From: Tropicimonas sp. IMCC34043
Lineage (GTDB): Bacteria > Pseudomonadota > Alphaproteobacteria > Rhodobacterales > Rhodobacteraceae
Reading direction: 5' to 3'
DNA: 64,000 bases
Assembly (NCBI RefSeq): GCF_003390845.1
Contig: NZ_QMEK01000001.1
Location: 2,007,385 to 2,071,384, forward strand
Shown: one piece after another, positions 26,770-36,759 of the stretch
Layout of the letters: the number at the start of each line of letters is the position of its first letter
How positions within the stretch are numbered: the first letter of the stretch is position 1
The notes under the pieces: generated by a model
The model's input: only the letters and a program-made list of their open reading frames with translations
Database searches by the model: none
Told to the model about the DNA's origin: nothing
Position numbers and translations under genes: made by a program

Positions 26770-28469
26770 GCTGATGCCAGTTCCTCCACGCTCAGGGCAA
26801 ACAGCCCCTGCCCGCCCTCGCGAACCTGCACCAGCAGGCTCTCGTGCTCGGGCAGCAGGCGCCGAATGTAGAACCCGGCGAGGCCCGCGCGCGCGCCATC
26901 GCCGGCAAGCGCCGCCACCAGATGGAAATGCGCCCCCAGCACCAGACCGAAGGCGCGCAGATAGGGCACACAGACGGCAAAGCGGTCTTCCATCGGCTGC
27001 TCGACCAGCCATTCGGTCGCTTCGCGCAGGTTCTCGGCTGCCCGCCAGACCGGCTCTGCCAGTTCGAGGCGTGCGGCGCGGACCTGATCGGAATGGGATT
27101 CGACCTCGTCGATCAAGCGATAGGCGGCCTCGCCGCCATCCGCCATCTTGCGCCCGACCAGATCCATCGCCTGAATGCCGTTGGTGCCCTCATAGATCTG
27201 GGTCACCCGCACGTCGCGGGCCAGTTGCGCCACGCCGGTCTCCTCGATGAACCCCATGCCGCCATGCACCTGAATGCCGGTCTGCGCCACCTCGTGGCCG
27301 GTGTCGGTGCCGAAGGCCTTGCTGATCGGTGTCAGCAGCGCGGCGCGCGCCTCCCACTCGGCACTGCCGGTCGCATGGGCCATGTCGATCGCCACCGCAT
27401 TGGCAAACGCGATGGCGCGGGCGCCGAAGGTGCGCGCCTTCATCTCCATCACCATGCGCCGCACATCGGGGTGTTCGACAATCGTACCGGTGCCCGGGGC
27501 GCGGCCCTGACGGCGTTCCATGGCATAGGCGACGGCGGCCTGTGTCGCGGCCTCGGCGATGCCGATCCCCTCGACCCCGACGCCGAGGCGGGCGTTGTTC
27601 ATCATGGTGAACATCGCAGCAAGTCCGCCGTTCGGTTCGCCCACAAGCCAGCCGGTCGCCCGGTCGTAGTCCATCACGCAGGTTGGCGAGCCATGGATGC
27701 CAAGCTTGTGCTCGAGGCTCACGACCTTCAGGCTGTTGGCACGACCGGCGTTGCCTTCGGCATCGGGCAGGTTGCGCGGCACCAGAAACAGGCTGATCCC
27801 GCGGGTTCCCGCGGCGGCATCGGGCAACCGCGCCAGCACCAGATGGCAGACATTCTCGACGAACTCGCAGTCGCCCCAGGTGATGAAGATCTTCTGCCCG
27901 GTGACCGCATAGGTGCCGTCGCCGTTCGGCTCTGCCCGGGCCGACAGCGCACCGACATCGCTGCCGGCCGACGATTCGGTCAGGTTCATCGTCCCGGTCC
28001 ATTGGCCCGAAATCAGCTTTGGCAGATACAACGCCTTCAGCGTCTCGTCGGCATGGGCATGCAGCGCCTCGATCTGGCCCTGGGTCAGCATCGGGTTCAG
28101 CTGCATCGCAAGGCAGGCCCCCGACATCATGTCGTTGATCGCGGTCTGCAACGTCAGCGGCAGGCCCATCCCGCCATACTCGGTCGGCGCCGAAACGCTG
28201 ATCCAGCCACCCTCGGCCATGGCGCGGAACGCTTCGGCATAGCCGGGCGAGCTGCGCAGCACACCGTTTTCCAGCCGGGCCGGGGTCAGATCGCCCGCGC
28301 GGTTGATCGGCGCGATCACCTCGTCACAGAGCTTTCCGGCCTCGGTCAGGATCGCCTCGGTCATGTCGGGCGTCGCTTCGGCAAACAACTCGGTCGCCTG
28401 CACGCGGGCAAACCCCACCACATGGTCGAGCAGGAACTTCAGATCGAAAGTCGGGGCATGATAGGTCAT
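26766..28469 (-). CDS. Acyl-CoA dehydrogenase, DmdC-like
   Basis: 567 residues, larger than short-chain acyl-CoA dehydrogenases because of a C-terminal extension. NLTESSAGSDVG is the FAD-binding signature, VHGGMGFIEET and DVRVTQIYEGTNGIQAMDL carry the catalytic-region motifs. The best relatives are 3-methylmercaptopropionyl-CoA dehydrogenases (DmdC) of the DMSP pathway, but the group also handles other acyl-CoAs. ATG 28469 follows a strong AGGAGGAG. It gives electrons to ETF and ETF-QO. Confidence 0.88.
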   Translation of the reverse strand: MTYHAPTFDLKFLLDHVVGFARVQATELFAEATPDMTEAILTEAGKLCDEVIAPINRAGDLTPARLENGVLRSSPGYAEAFRAMAEGGWISVSAPTEYGGMGLPLTLQTAINDMMSGACLAMQLNPMLTQGQIEALHAHADETLKALYLPKLISGQWTGTMNLTESSAGSDVGALSARAEPNGDGTYAVTGQKIFITWGDCEFVENVCHLVLARLPDAAAGTRGISLFLVPRNLPDAEGNAGRANSLKVVSLEHKLGIHGSPTCVMDYDRATGWLVGEPNGGLAAMFTMMNNARLGVGVEGIGIAEAATQAAVAYAMERRQGRAPGTGTIVEHPDVRRMVMEMKARTFGARAIAFANAVAIDMAHATGSAEWEARAALLTPISKAFGTDTGHEVAQTGIQVHGGMGFIEETGVAQLARDVRVTQIYEGTNGIQAMDLVGRKMADGGEAAYRLIDEVESHSDQVRAARLELAEPVWRAAENLREATEWLVEQPMEDRFAVCVPYLRAFGLVLGAHFHLVAALAGDGARAGLAGFYIRRLLPEHESLLVQVREGGQGLFALSVEELASA

Positions 28470-28482
28470 GAACGGCTCCTCC

Positions 28483-28512
28483 TCTTGCGGCCTTGGCTCT
28501 TGCGGCCTTGGC
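28483..28512. repeat. 15-bp perfect tandem repeat upstream of the acyl-CoA dehydrogenase
   Basis: TCTTGCGGCCTTGGC occurs twice without a gap (28483-28497, 28498-28512), just upstream of the AGGAGGAG ribosome site of the minus-strand gene. Probably a recent slippage duplication in the 5' leader. Confidence 0.85.
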
Positions 28513-28615
28513 ATAGCGCTGTCCGGCGCGTAATTGTCTCACGGCTTTCCGGGCGCGGCCAATCTACTCTTCGCGGCCGCCGGGCGGATAGTCTGACTGA
28601 ACGTCACGAGGTTTC

Positions 28616-29566
28616 ATGACCACAAGGACCGAACTGCTGCCGGCCGATGCCGCCGGGCTTGATCGTGCCGCCGGGCTGCTGGCAAAGGGTGCGCTCGTCG
28701 CCTTTCCGACCGAGACCGTCTATGGCCTTGGCGCCGATGCGCGACAGGGCGAGGCGGTGGCGCGGATTTTCGAGGCCAAGGGCCGGCCGCGGTTCAATCC
28801 GCTGATCGTGCATGTTCCCGATCTGGCAGCGGCCGAACGCTATGGCCGGTTCGACGATGATGCGCTGGCGCTGGCTGTTGCATTCTGGCCCGGGCCGCTG
28901 ACGCTGGTCGTGCCAGCGCGCGAAGGCGCCGGGCTTTCGGATCTGATCAGTGCGGGTCTGCCCAACGTGGCGCTCCGGGTGCCGCGGGGCGCGGTGGCGC
29001 AGGCGCTGCTGCACCGCTTTGCCGGGCCGATTGCGGCGCCCTCGGCCAATCCCTCGGGCCGGGTCAGCCCGACCCGCGCAGCCCATGTCCTCGACGGTCT
29101 GTCGGGACGGATCGCTGCGGTGATCGACGGCGGCGCGGCCGAGGTCGGGGTCGAATCGACCATCATCGGCTGCTTCGATCATCCCCGGCTGTTGCGCCCG
29201 GGCGGGCTGCCGGTCGAGGCGGCCGAGGCCGCCATCGGCCGCCCGCTCGCGCATGCGCCGGAAACCGGCAGCCCCAGCGCGCCGGGCCAGCTTGCCTCGC
29301 ATTATGCCCCCGCGGCGGCGCTGCGCCTGAACGCAAACGCCCCGCGGCCCGGCGAAAGCTATCTCGGCTTTGGCCCGCATGGATCTGCAGAGGGGCTGAA
29401 CCTCTCGCCCTCGGGCGATCTGGTCGAGGCGGCGGCGAACCTGTTCGATTATCTGCGCCAGCTCGATGCCCTGCCCTCCCGCGCCATCGCGGTCGCGCCG
29501 GTGCCGGCCACGGGGCTTGGCCGTGCGATCAACGACCGGCTGGAGCGTGCAGCCGCGCCGCGCTGA
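28616..29566 (+). CDS. tsaC: L-threonylcarbamoyladenylate synthase (Sua5/TsaC)
   Basis: 316 residues, the Sua5-type length with a C-terminal domain after the YrdC fold. It makes threonylcarbamoyl-AMP for the universal tRNA t6A37 modification. FPTETVYGLGADA, KGRPRFNPLIVH, and PSANPSGRVSPT are the YrdC signatures; the linker leads into a C-terminal domain around residues 200-316. CACGAGG precedes the ATG. Divergent from the acyl-CoA dehydrogenase, convergent with YqgE. Confidence 0.94.
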   Translation: MTTRTELLPADAAGLDRAAGLLAKGALVAFPTETVYGLGADARQGEAVARIFEAKGRPRFNPLIVHVPDLAAAERYGRFDDDALALAVAFWPGPLTLVVPAREGAGLSDLISAGLPNVALRVPRGAVAQALLHRFAGPIAAPSANPSGRVSPTRAAHVLDGLSGRIAAVIDGGAAEVGVESTIIGCFDHPRLLRPGGLPVEAAEAAIGRPLAHAPETGSPSAPGQLASHYAPAAALRLNANAPRPGESYLGFGPHGSAEGLNLSPSGDLVEAAANLFDYLRQLDALPSRAIAVAPVPATGLGRAINDRLERAAAPR

Positions 29567-29634
29567 GTTGCGGGCAGACGCCGGGCCTTGAATGGTCCCG
29601 GATTGGGATAGATCGAAGGCATTCCCGGCTCGGA

Positions 29635-30228
29635 CTATGCCCGCCCGGCATCGGCGCTCAGCAGCAGCGGGTCGATCCCCAGCGTCGCCAGCGCCCGTTC
29701 CCACTTGTTCGCATCGGGCGCCGAAAACACAATCTCGGGGCTGGCGTCGCAGGTCAGCCAGCCGTTGGCGGCGATCTCGGATTCAAGCTGCCCGGGCCCC
29801 CAGCCGGCATAACCCAGCGCCATCAGCGTCCGGTCCGGCCCGCGGTTGCGCGCCATGTCTTCAAGGATCTCCTGCGTTGCCGTCATCCCGAAGGTGTCGT
29901 CCACCACGAGCGTCGCGCGGTCTATCATATATTCGCCGCTGTGCAGCACGAACCCGCGCCCGGGTTCGACCGGGCCGCCAACGTGGATCCGCCGCAGTGG
30001 CGGCGCCCCGTCCCATGCCCCGGCCGAAACCTCGATCCCAAGCTGTTCCAGCAACTCCTCGAAGCTCAGGTTCAGCGCCGGCTTGTTCACGATCAGCCCC
30101 ATCGCCCCGTCCGGAGAATGGGCACACATATAGATAACCGACCGATCAAAGCGCGGATCCCCCATGCCCGGCATAGCGATCAGCATCTTTCCGGAAAGAT
30201 CAAGGTATGGCTCGGGTTCGTTCGTCAT
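29635..30228 (-). CDS. YqgE/AlgH family protein
   Basis: 197 residues. It begins LSGKMLIAMPGMGDPRFDRSV, the YqgE/AlgH N-terminal signature, with GAMGLIVNKP and a C-terminal LGYAGWGPGQLE, both typical. The role of the family is unclear. ATG 30228 has GAGG directly against it, so the ribosome site is poorly spaced; the N-terminus fits the family all the same. Divergent from the DsbD-like gene. Confidence 0.88.
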   Translation of the reverse strand: MTNEPEPYLDLSGKMLIAMPGMGDPRFDRSVIYMCAHSPDGAMGLIVNKPALNLSFEELLEQLGIEVSAGAWDGAPPLRRIHVGGPVEPGRGFVLHSGEYMIDRATLVVDDTFGMTATQEILEDMARNRGPDRTLMALGYAGWGPGQLESEIAANGWLTCDASPEIVFSAPDANKWERALATLGIDPLLLSADAGRA

Positions 30229-30343
30229 CCTCTTCAGTCTGGGGATGGCCCGGCCGCGAGACAAGGGCATCAACCGGATTTCGTCGCAATCCATCGCCAC
30301 TATGTGATTTCCCAATCGCACCCGCCTGCCTAGAGTGCGCCCT

Positions 30344-31168
30344 ATGAAAACGAATGCGCTCCGCCAGCTTGCCGTCTCTGCCGCTCTTGGCCTCGCCGCC
30401 CTTCCCGCCGATGCCGGTGGCGGGGCCGTTTCGCCCGACCAGGTCATCGCCGCCGAGATCCTGAGCGGCTGGCAGACCGACAGCGGCAGCCGCATGGCCG
30501 CGCTGCACCTGACGCTGGCACCGGGATGGAAGACCTATTGGCGCGCGCCGGGCGATGCCGGTATCCCGCCGACATTCTCGTGGGACGGGTCGAAAAACCT
30601 CAAATCCGTCCGCTATCACTGGCCGCGGCCCGAGGTCTTTGAGTCCTTCGGGACGCGCACGGTCGGCTATCACGACGAACTGGTGCTGCCGATCGAACTG
30701 ATCCCCAACGACCCAACCGCCCCCATCGCGCTGCAAGGCGAGATGGATCTGGGCGTTTGCGAAACGATCTGCATGCCGGCGAAACTGCGGTTCTCGGCCG
30801 ATCTGCAGGGGACTGGCCGCCCCGATGCGGCGATCAAGTCCGCGCTGGCGGCAGGCCCCGTCCCGGGCGCCCGCGCCGGCGTGCGCGAGGTGCGCTGCGA
30901 GGTCGGGCCGACCGCCGACGGCGTGCAACTGACCGCGACGATCCGGATGCCGGCGCTGAAGGGCGGCGAAGTCGCGCTGGTCGAGGCGGGCGATCCGCGG
31001 ATCTGGGTTTCGGACCCGACGGCGCGGCGCAAGGGCGAGAATCTGACGGTGCAGGCCGATCTGGTGCCTGCGCGCGGCACGCCGCTGGCGCTCGACCGCA
31101 GCGCGCTGCGCTTTACCGTCATCGGGTCGAAGGGTGCGGTCGACATCCTCGGCTGTACCCCGGGCTGA
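30344..31168 (+). CDS. Secreted DsbD alpha-domain-like protein
   Basis: 274 residues. Signal peptide about 1-24. The body matches the N-terminal periplasmic domain of DsbD (GWKTYWRAPGDAGIPPTFSWDGS and the VCETICMPAK motif with two Cys, near residue 140), but the transmembrane and thioredoxin domains of full DsbD are absent. In DsbD this domain passes electrons to periplasmic partners. A free version is common in alphaproteobacteria and probably works with a separate CcdA/DsbD-like membrane protein. Convergent with the RND gene, 18-base gap. Confidence 0.84.
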   Translation: MKTNALRQLAVSAALGLAALPADAGGGAVSPDQVIAAEILSGWQTDSGSRMAALHLTLAPGWKTYWRAPGDAGIPPTFSWDGSKNLKSVRYHWPRPEVFESFGTRTVGYHDELVLPIELIPNDPTAPIALQGEMDLGVCETICMPAKLRFSADLQGTGRPDAAIKSALAAGPVPGARAGVREVRCEVGPTADGVQLTATIRMPALKGGEVALVEAGDPRIWVSDPTARRKGENLTVQADLVPARGTPLALDRSALRFTVIGSKGAVDILGCTPG

Positions 31169-31186
31169 GCACGCCCGCCGCAGGCG

Positions 31187-34100
31187 TCACTCCGCAGGCG
31201 CCTTCGCAGACCCCCGCACCGCCGCCAGCCACAGCGCCGCGCCAAGATAGCTGAACAATACGATTGCCAGCGTCCCGCCGAGGAACAGGGCGAGTGCGGC
31301 GCCCGTGCCGGCGCCGGGCCAGATCGCGGCCAGTGCGGCCCAGGGCGCGCCGGTCACCAGCGCATGGCCAAGCGTCGCGGCAAACAGCGCCAGGATCGCC
31401 GCGCCCGCCAGCAGCACGACCGTCGAAACGGCCCGCGCCCGCCGCGGCCGGCGCAGCGCAAAGCGCAGCGCCTCGAACTGGCGATGGATGTCTTGCTGCA
31501 TGGCCAGCAGCGCGGGCACGATCAGCAGCACCAGCACGACGCCGAAGCCAAGGCCATAGACCAGCGTGATCACCGTGGGCTTCAGGAACTGCGCCTGCCG
31601 CGAGGGTTCGTGCAGCAGCGGCATCAGCCCCATCACCGTGGTCAGCGTGGTCAGCAGAACCGGCCGCAGCCGGTCGGCCGCCGCGTCGATGATCGCAGGG
31701 ATCATCGCCCGGTCGCGGGAATAGTCGTCGACCGTCGTCACCAGCACGATCGAATCGTTGATGATGATCCCCGACATGCCGATCAGCCCGATCACCGTGT
31801 ACATCGACATCGGCACGTTCCAGATCAGATGCCCCCAGATCGTGCCGATCAGCCCGAAGGGGATCACCGACATGATCAGCAATGGCCGGGTCCAGCTGGA
31901 AAAGATCCAGGCAAGGCACAGATAGATCCCGATCAGGCACAGCGCATAGCCGAGCAGCGCGTCGTTCAGGAAATCCGCTTCCTGTTCGGCGAGCCCCGAC
32001 AACCGCCAGGAAACGCCATATTCGGCCTCGATTGCCGGCAGGATCTGGGTGCCGAGAAGCGTGGTGATTTCCTGTGCGCGGGCCGGATCGTCCTCGGAGA
32101 TATCCCCGGTCACGCTGACCACCCGCAGCCCGTTCTCGCGCTCGATGGTCGAAAATCCGCTGCGCCGGCTGACCCTGACGATGTCGCCCAGCGGCACGTA
32201 TTGACCCGACGGCGTGCGTAGCTGGGTGCTGGCAAGGAAATCCGCGGTCAGTTCGCTCTCGGGCAGTTCGACCCGGATCTCGGCGCTGCGGGTCCCCAGC
32301 GGATAGGTCGCGGCCTCGATCCCGTTCAGGCGGTTGCGCAGCACCCGGCCCAGCCCGTCGACATTGAACCCCAACGCAGCCCCCTGCGGCGTCAGTTCGA
32401 GGATCAGTTCTTCCTTGTCATAGGCAAGGCTGTCCTCGACCGCCGAAACCTCGCCGAACTGGGTCAGCCGGGCCTTCAGCGCCTCGGCCGCGGTCTTCAG
32501 CCGCTCGGAGCTTGCGCCATAGAACTGCACGTCGAGCGCGTCGCCCCCTGGGCCCGCCCGCCAGCCGCGAAAGCTGATCGTTTCCGCCTGGGGATGGCGC
32601 ACCACCCGCTCCTGCAGGTCCTGAACGAACTGAAAGCTGGAATAGGGCCGCAGGTCCGGATCGATCAGCTCGACCGCGATCGACCCCAGAAGGTCGGTGT
32701 CCTTGCCCTCGGTTCCGGCCAGCCCGCGCCCGGTGTTGCCGCCGACCTCGGCCAGCGCATAGGTGACCGGGTTCTTGCCGTAGCGTTCTTCGTAATCCTT
32801 CCCAAGCGCTTCGACCGCATCCTGGAAGGCGCGCATCTGGGCCAGGGTATCGTCGCGCGTTGCCCCCGGCGCCATCGCGAAATTGCCGGAAACCGACCCT
32901 TCTTCGGGGGCGCTGAAGAACCGCCACTGCACGTCGCCTCGCACCCACAGCATCGCGGAACTGCCAAGAAGCACGACAAGCCCGGCCAGCACCGGATACC
33001 GCGCCCAGATCACAAAGCGCATGAACGGGCGGAAGGCATTGTGACGGAACCAGGTGAAACCGCGGTTCACGGTGCGCGAGGGCCAGTCGTACCAGGACTG
33101 GCGCTGGTACGAGGTGGTCAATGAATGCGCCAGGTGGTTCGGCAGGATCAGGAAACATTCGATCAGCGAGGCCAGAAGCACCACGATCACCGTGAACGGA
33201 ATATCCGCAATCATGGCGCCAAAGCGGCCGCCGATCATGGCAAGGCCGGCAAAGGCGATGATCGTGGTCAGGGTTGCGGCAAAGACGGGGCTGGTCATCC
33301 GCCGGGCTGCCTGCTCGGCAGCGACCGCCGGATGTTCGCCCAGCCGGCGGACCCGGAAATCGGCATGTTCACCGACCACGATGGCATCGTCGACAACGAT
33401 CCCCAGCGTGATCAGCAGCGCGAACATGGAGATCATGTTAAGCGTGAGGCCCGCGGCATACATCATTGCAATCGCTGACAACATGGCGACCGGGACGCCC
33501 GCCGCGACCCAAAGCGCGGTGCGCGCATTGAGAAACAGGAACAGCAGGCCGACGACCAGCACAAGGCCCGTCGCCGCGTTCTTGAACAGAACATGCAGCC
33601 GGCTCGAGATCTCGTCGGACCTTGTGCGGATCAGGTCGATCGTCATGCCGGCAGGCAGGCCCTGCAGCATCTCGGCCGCGACCTTCTCGACCGTCGCCTG
33701 GATATCGAGTGCATCGCCCCCGGCCGCGCGGTTGACCCGGACCGACACCGCGGGATTGTCACCCACGTAATAGCTGCGGTCGCGGTTCGCAGCCTCGACC
33801 GTGATCCGCGCCACGTCGCCCACGGTCAGATAGGTGCCGTCGCGGTTCGACCGCAGGATGATCCCCGAGATTTCCTCGGCCGAGCGTTTTTCGACCCCCG
33901 TGCGCACCCGTGCGTTGGCGCCGCTGACGTCGCCCGCGGGCGAGGCGTCGACCTCGGCTGCGATGGCATCGGCGATCTCGGCCATGGTGACCCTGTTGCG
34001 CACCAGAGACAGCGTCGAAACCTCGACCACCACCCGCGGCGCCGCGATGCCGCGGATCCAGGTCCGGGTCACGCCTTCGGCAAACAGCCGCGAGATGAAG

Positions 34101-34597
34101 TCGTCGGTATAGCGTGCCAGCAGGTCGACACCGACCGGCCCCGCGATCACCACATCCGAAACCCGTTCATTCCAGCCGCCGCGGCGCACGACCGGATCGT
34201 CGGCGTCCTCGGGCAGCGTATCGACCTCGTCGATCACCTGCTGGACCGCATCCATCGCCGTGCCAAGGTCGGTTCCGGGGTCGAATTCAAGGTCGATGCG
34301 CGCGCGCCCCTCGCGCGAGAGAGATTCGCTCGCGCTGACCCCATCGACCGTCAGCAATGTCGGTTCCAGCGAACCGACGATGGCGTTGTCGACGTCCTCG
34401 GCCCCGGCCCCGTCCCAGTCGACCCAGACGACCACAGATTCCTGCACCACATCGGGAAAATACTGCGCCCGCATCCGCGGAAACGCGAAGAGGCCGCTCA
34501 GCACCAGCACCAGCAACAGCAGGTTCGCCGCCGTCCCATGCCGGGTGAAATACGAGATGATGCCGCCCGTGCGCGGCGGCGGGGGCGCTTCGGTCAT
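31187..34597 (-). CDS. RND-family efflux transporter permease
   Basis: 1136 residues with the RND layout: twelve helices and two large periplasmic loops. TM4 has the proton-relay pair VVDDAIVVGEH, and GMSGIIINDSIVLV marks the TM10-11 region. AcrB/MdtB-like pumps expel drugs and other hydrophobic compounds in exchange for protons. The C-terminal extension is longer than in AcrB. The adaptor gene ends four bases upstream. No outer-membrane channel gene is adjacent. Confidence 0.92.
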   Translation of the reverse strand: MTEAPPPPRTGGIISYFTRHGTAANLLLLVLVLSGLFAFPRMRAQYFPDVVQESVVVWVDWDGAGAEDVDNAIVGSLEPTLLTVDGVSASESLSREGRARIDLEFDPGTDLGTAMDAVQQVIDEVDTLPEDADDPVVRRGGWNERVSDVVIAGPVGVDLLARYTDDFISRLFAEGVTRTWIRGIAAPRVVVEVSTLSLVRNRVTMAEIADAIAAEVDASPAGDVSGANARVRTGVEKRSAEEISGIILRSNRDGTYLTVGDVARITVEAANRDRSYYVGDNPAVSVRVNRAAGGDALDIQATVEKVAAEMLQGLPAGMTIDLIRTRSDEISSRLHVLFKNAATGLVLVVGLLFLFLNARTALWVAAGVPVAMLSAIAMMYAAGLTLNMISMFALLITLGIVVDDAIVVGEHADFRVRRLGEHPAVAAEQAARRMTSPVFAATLTTIIAFAGLAMIGGRFGAMIADIPFTVIVVLLASLIECFLILPNHLAHSLTTSYQRQSWYDWPSRTVNRGFTWFRHNAFRPFMRFVIWARYPVLAGLVVLLGSSAMLWVRGDVQWRFFSAPEEGSVSGNFAMAPGATRDDTLAQMRAFQDAVEALGKDYEERYGKNPVTYALAEVGGNTGRGLAGTEGKDTDLLGSIAVELIDPDLRPYSSFQFVQDLQERVVRHPQAETISFRGWRAGPGGDALDVQFYGASSERLKTAAEALKARLTQFGEVSAVEDSLAYDKEELILELTPQGAALGFNVDGLGRVLRNRLNGIEAATYPLGTRSAEIRVELPESELTADFLASTQLRTPSGQYVPLGDIVRVSRRSGFSTIERENGLRVVSVTGDISEDDPARAQEITTLLGTQILPAIEAEYGVSWRLSGLAEQEADFLNDALLGYALCLIGIYLCLAWIFSSWTRPLLIMSVIPFGLIGTIWGHLIWNVPMSMYTVIGLIGMSGIIINDSIVLVTTVDDYSRDRAMIPAIIDAAADRLRPVLLTTLTTVMGLMPLLHEPSRQAQFLKPTVITLVYGLGFGVVLVLLIVPALLAMQQDIHRQFEALRFALRRPRRARAVSTVVLLAGAAILALFAATLGHALVTGAPWAALAAIWPGAGTGAALALFLGGTLAIVLFSYLGAALWLAAVRGSAKAPAE

Positions 34598-34601
34598 CGC
34601 A

Positions 34602-36089
34602 TCAGCCCCCCATCCGCGCCTCGATCCGCGCGACCGTGCGGGCCGGCACCAGGTCTTCCTGCAACTGTGCCAGAACGCGGGCCTTTGCCTCGGCCGGCAT
34701 CCGGAGGTTGGCCTCGACTGCGGCGATCAGCGCGGCCCGCCGTTCCGGGGTCAGGGCGATGGTTTCGGCCGTCTCGCTGCCGCCGCCGATGCCGTTTGCG
34801 ACAAGGTCAGGTTTCGCCGCCGCCGGATCGAATTCGCGCACCCTTATTCCCGGACCCAGCAGCGGGCTGAGTTCGGAAACGATGCGCGCGCCGACCAGCG
34901 GGCCGGGATCGACGATCACGTCGTTGCCCTGTCGCCGCAACAGGGTCACCTGCCCCGCCTCCAGCCGGTTCTCGGCATTCACGACCAGCACGCCCTGCGA
35001 CGCATCAAGAGCCGTTGCGGGCAGCACCGCGACATCGCGCATCTGCGGTTCGCGGATGTGGACGGTGACAAAATCGCCGGGGCGAAAACCCGCGAAGCCG
35101 TCGAGCCGCGCGAACAACTGCCGCCCGGTCTGACCTTCGCCGACCGAGGCACTGGCGCGATTGATCACCCCCGTCGCCTCGAGGTCGAGCCCCTGCACGT
35201 CGAGCGTCACCTTCACCGGCGCCTCGATCAGCGTGCCGTCCTTGTCCAGCAGCCGGGCATATTGCGCCGTCGACAGCCGGAACGCGACCTCAAGGTCGGT
35301 GGGATCGATGATGGTGGCGATCTGTTCGTTCTGGCTCAGCAGCCCGCCCTCGACCACCGCGACATCGGCAAGCGTGCCGGAGAACGGCGCCTTGACGACG
35401 GTATCGACCAGATCGCGTTCGGCCTTGGCCAGCGCGATGCGCGCCCGCGCCAGCCCGTTGCCCGCCACATCGAGCCGGTTCTCGGCACTGGCGACCGCCA
35501 TGCGCTGGCTGACCACGGCCTGATTGGCCGCGGCCGCGGCAAGTGCCGCCGTCTCGATCGCCGCATCGCTGCCGAAGCCACGGTCGCTGAGGTTGTTCTG
35601 CCGGTCGAGCGCCTGCTGGCGCAGGTCGGCCTGAACCTGGATCGCGACCAGTTCATCCCTCACCAGCGCCAGCGTGCGGTCGGCGTCGCGCAGTTCGACC
35701 TCGGCCTCGGCCAGATCGGCGCGCGCGACCTCGACGGCCGCCTCGGCATCCTCGGGATCGATCCGCAACAGCACGTCGCCCGCCTGCACCGCGGCCCCCG
35801 ATTCGAAGCCTTCGGCCAGCTCGACGATCCGCCCCGCGGCGCTGGCGCGCACTTCGAGCGTCCGCCGGCTGCCGATCTCGCCGAACGCGGTCATCACGGG
35901 GGTGGCGTCCTGCAGCTCGATGGCAACGGTATTGACCGCCAGCACCCGTTCTTCGGCCGGGGTCTGACGCGCCTCACGGCTCAGCCGCTCCTGCACCGCA
36001 GCATAGAACGCGCCACCGGCATAGGCCAGCAACCCAAGTGTCAGCGACAGAAGGAACAGGCCGACTAAAGACCTGCGGAGAAACTGCAT
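34602..36089 (-). CDS. RND efflux periplasmic adaptor (membrane-fusion protein)
   Basis: 495 residues. One N-terminal transmembrane helix (about 7-27), then the split lipoyl domain (VRASAAGRIVELAEGFE ... VKAPFSGTLADVAV), a long coiled-coil hairpin rich in Ala/Glu/Leu (about 115-220), and a beta-barrel. It bridges the permease to an outer-membrane channel. It is the first gene of the pair. The C-terminal 60 residues form a helical Ala/Glu-rich tail uncommon in AcrA. Confidence 0.9.
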   Translation of the reverse strand: MQFLRRSLVGLFLLSLTLGLLAYAGGAFYAAVQERLSREARQTPAEERVLAVNTVAIELQDATPVMTAFGEIGSRRTLEVRASAAGRIVELAEGFESGAAVQAGDVLLRIDPEDAEAAVEVARADLAEAEVELRDADRTLALVRDELVAIQVQADLRQQALDRQNNLSDRGFGSDAAIETAALAAAAANQAVVSQRMAVASAENRLDVAGNGLARARIALAKAERDLVDTVVKAPFSGTLADVAVVEGGLLSQNEQIATIIDPTDLEVAFRLSTAQYARLLDKDGTLIEAPVKVTLDVQGLDLEATGVINRASASVGEGQTGRQLFARLDGFAGFRPGDFVTVHIREPQMRDVAVLPATALDASQGVLVVNAENRLEAGQVTLLRRQGNDVIVDPGPLVGARIVSELSPLLGPGIRVREFDPAAAKPDLVANGIGGGSETAETIALTPERRAALIAAVEANLRMPAEAKARVLAQLQEDLVPARTVARIEARMGG

Positions 36090-36222
36090 CGCGCGTCCAT
36101 TCGAGATCCGGGCAAAGCCCCGTTTTCACACTAGTCCCTTCCGCCGGGACCGCAAAGCCACGGAAATGTTACGCCCCGGCCGACGGTTTCCGTCGCCGGC
36201 GCACCTCCCCGTCCCGCGTCTG

Positions 36223-36759
36223 TCATTTCCGGCGGCGATGTTCCTCGAGCCGGGGAAAAATCTCGACAAAGTTGCAGGGTCTGTGGCGATAATCGAGCTG
36301 CGGGGCAAGGATCTCGTCCCAGCCATCCTTGCAGGCGCCCGGGCTTCCCGGCAGCGCGAACAGATAGGTGCCGCGCGCCACGCCGCCGCAGGCCCGCGAT
36401 TGCACCGCCGAGGTGCCGATCTTCTGCATCGAGACAATGGTAAAGACAGTGCCGAAGGCGTCGATCTCCTTCTCATAGACGTCGCGATGCGCCTCGACCG
36501 TCACGTCGCGCCCGGTCAGACCGGTGCCGCCTGTGGATATCACCACATCGATGCCCGGATCGTCGCACCAGCCGTTCAACTGATCCGCGATCAGGTCGCG
36601 TTCGTCGGGCAGGATCCGGCGGTCGGCCAGCACATGCCCCGCCGCCTCGATCCGCGCCGCCAGCGTGTCGCCCGACCTATCCTCGGCCAGGCTGCGGCTG
36701 TCCGACACCGTCAGCACCGCAATGCGGACAGGGACGAAGTCCTTGACGGCTTCACTCAT
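36223..36759 (-). CDS. moaB: Molybdopterin adenylyltransferase-type protein MoaB
   Basis: 178 residues. MoaB/MogA-fold enzymes adenylylate molybdopterin. STGGTGLTGRDVT is the diagnostic motif (near residues 75-87). GGAGGG precedes ATG 36759, whose first bases overlap the Cache-gene stop (8-base overlap). The moaD-moaE genes lie at 50.4-51.1 kb, so the molybdopterin genes are split within this window. Confidence 0.92.
   Translation of the reverse strand: MSEAVKDFVPVRIAVLTVSDSRSLAEDRSGDTLAARIEAAGHVLADRRILPDERDLIADQLNGWCDDPGIDVVISTGGTGLTGRDVTVEAHRDVYEKEIDAFGTVFTIVSMQKIGTSAVQSRACGGVARGTYLFALPGSPGACKDGWDEILAPQLDYRHRPCNFVEIFPRLEEHRRRK

Noticed and set aside
26844..28619. 591-codon plus-strand frame opposite the acyl-CoA dehydrogenase
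   Set aside because: Composition is His/Arg/Gly-rich with no motif; the minus strand holds an intact acyl-CoA dehydrogenase.
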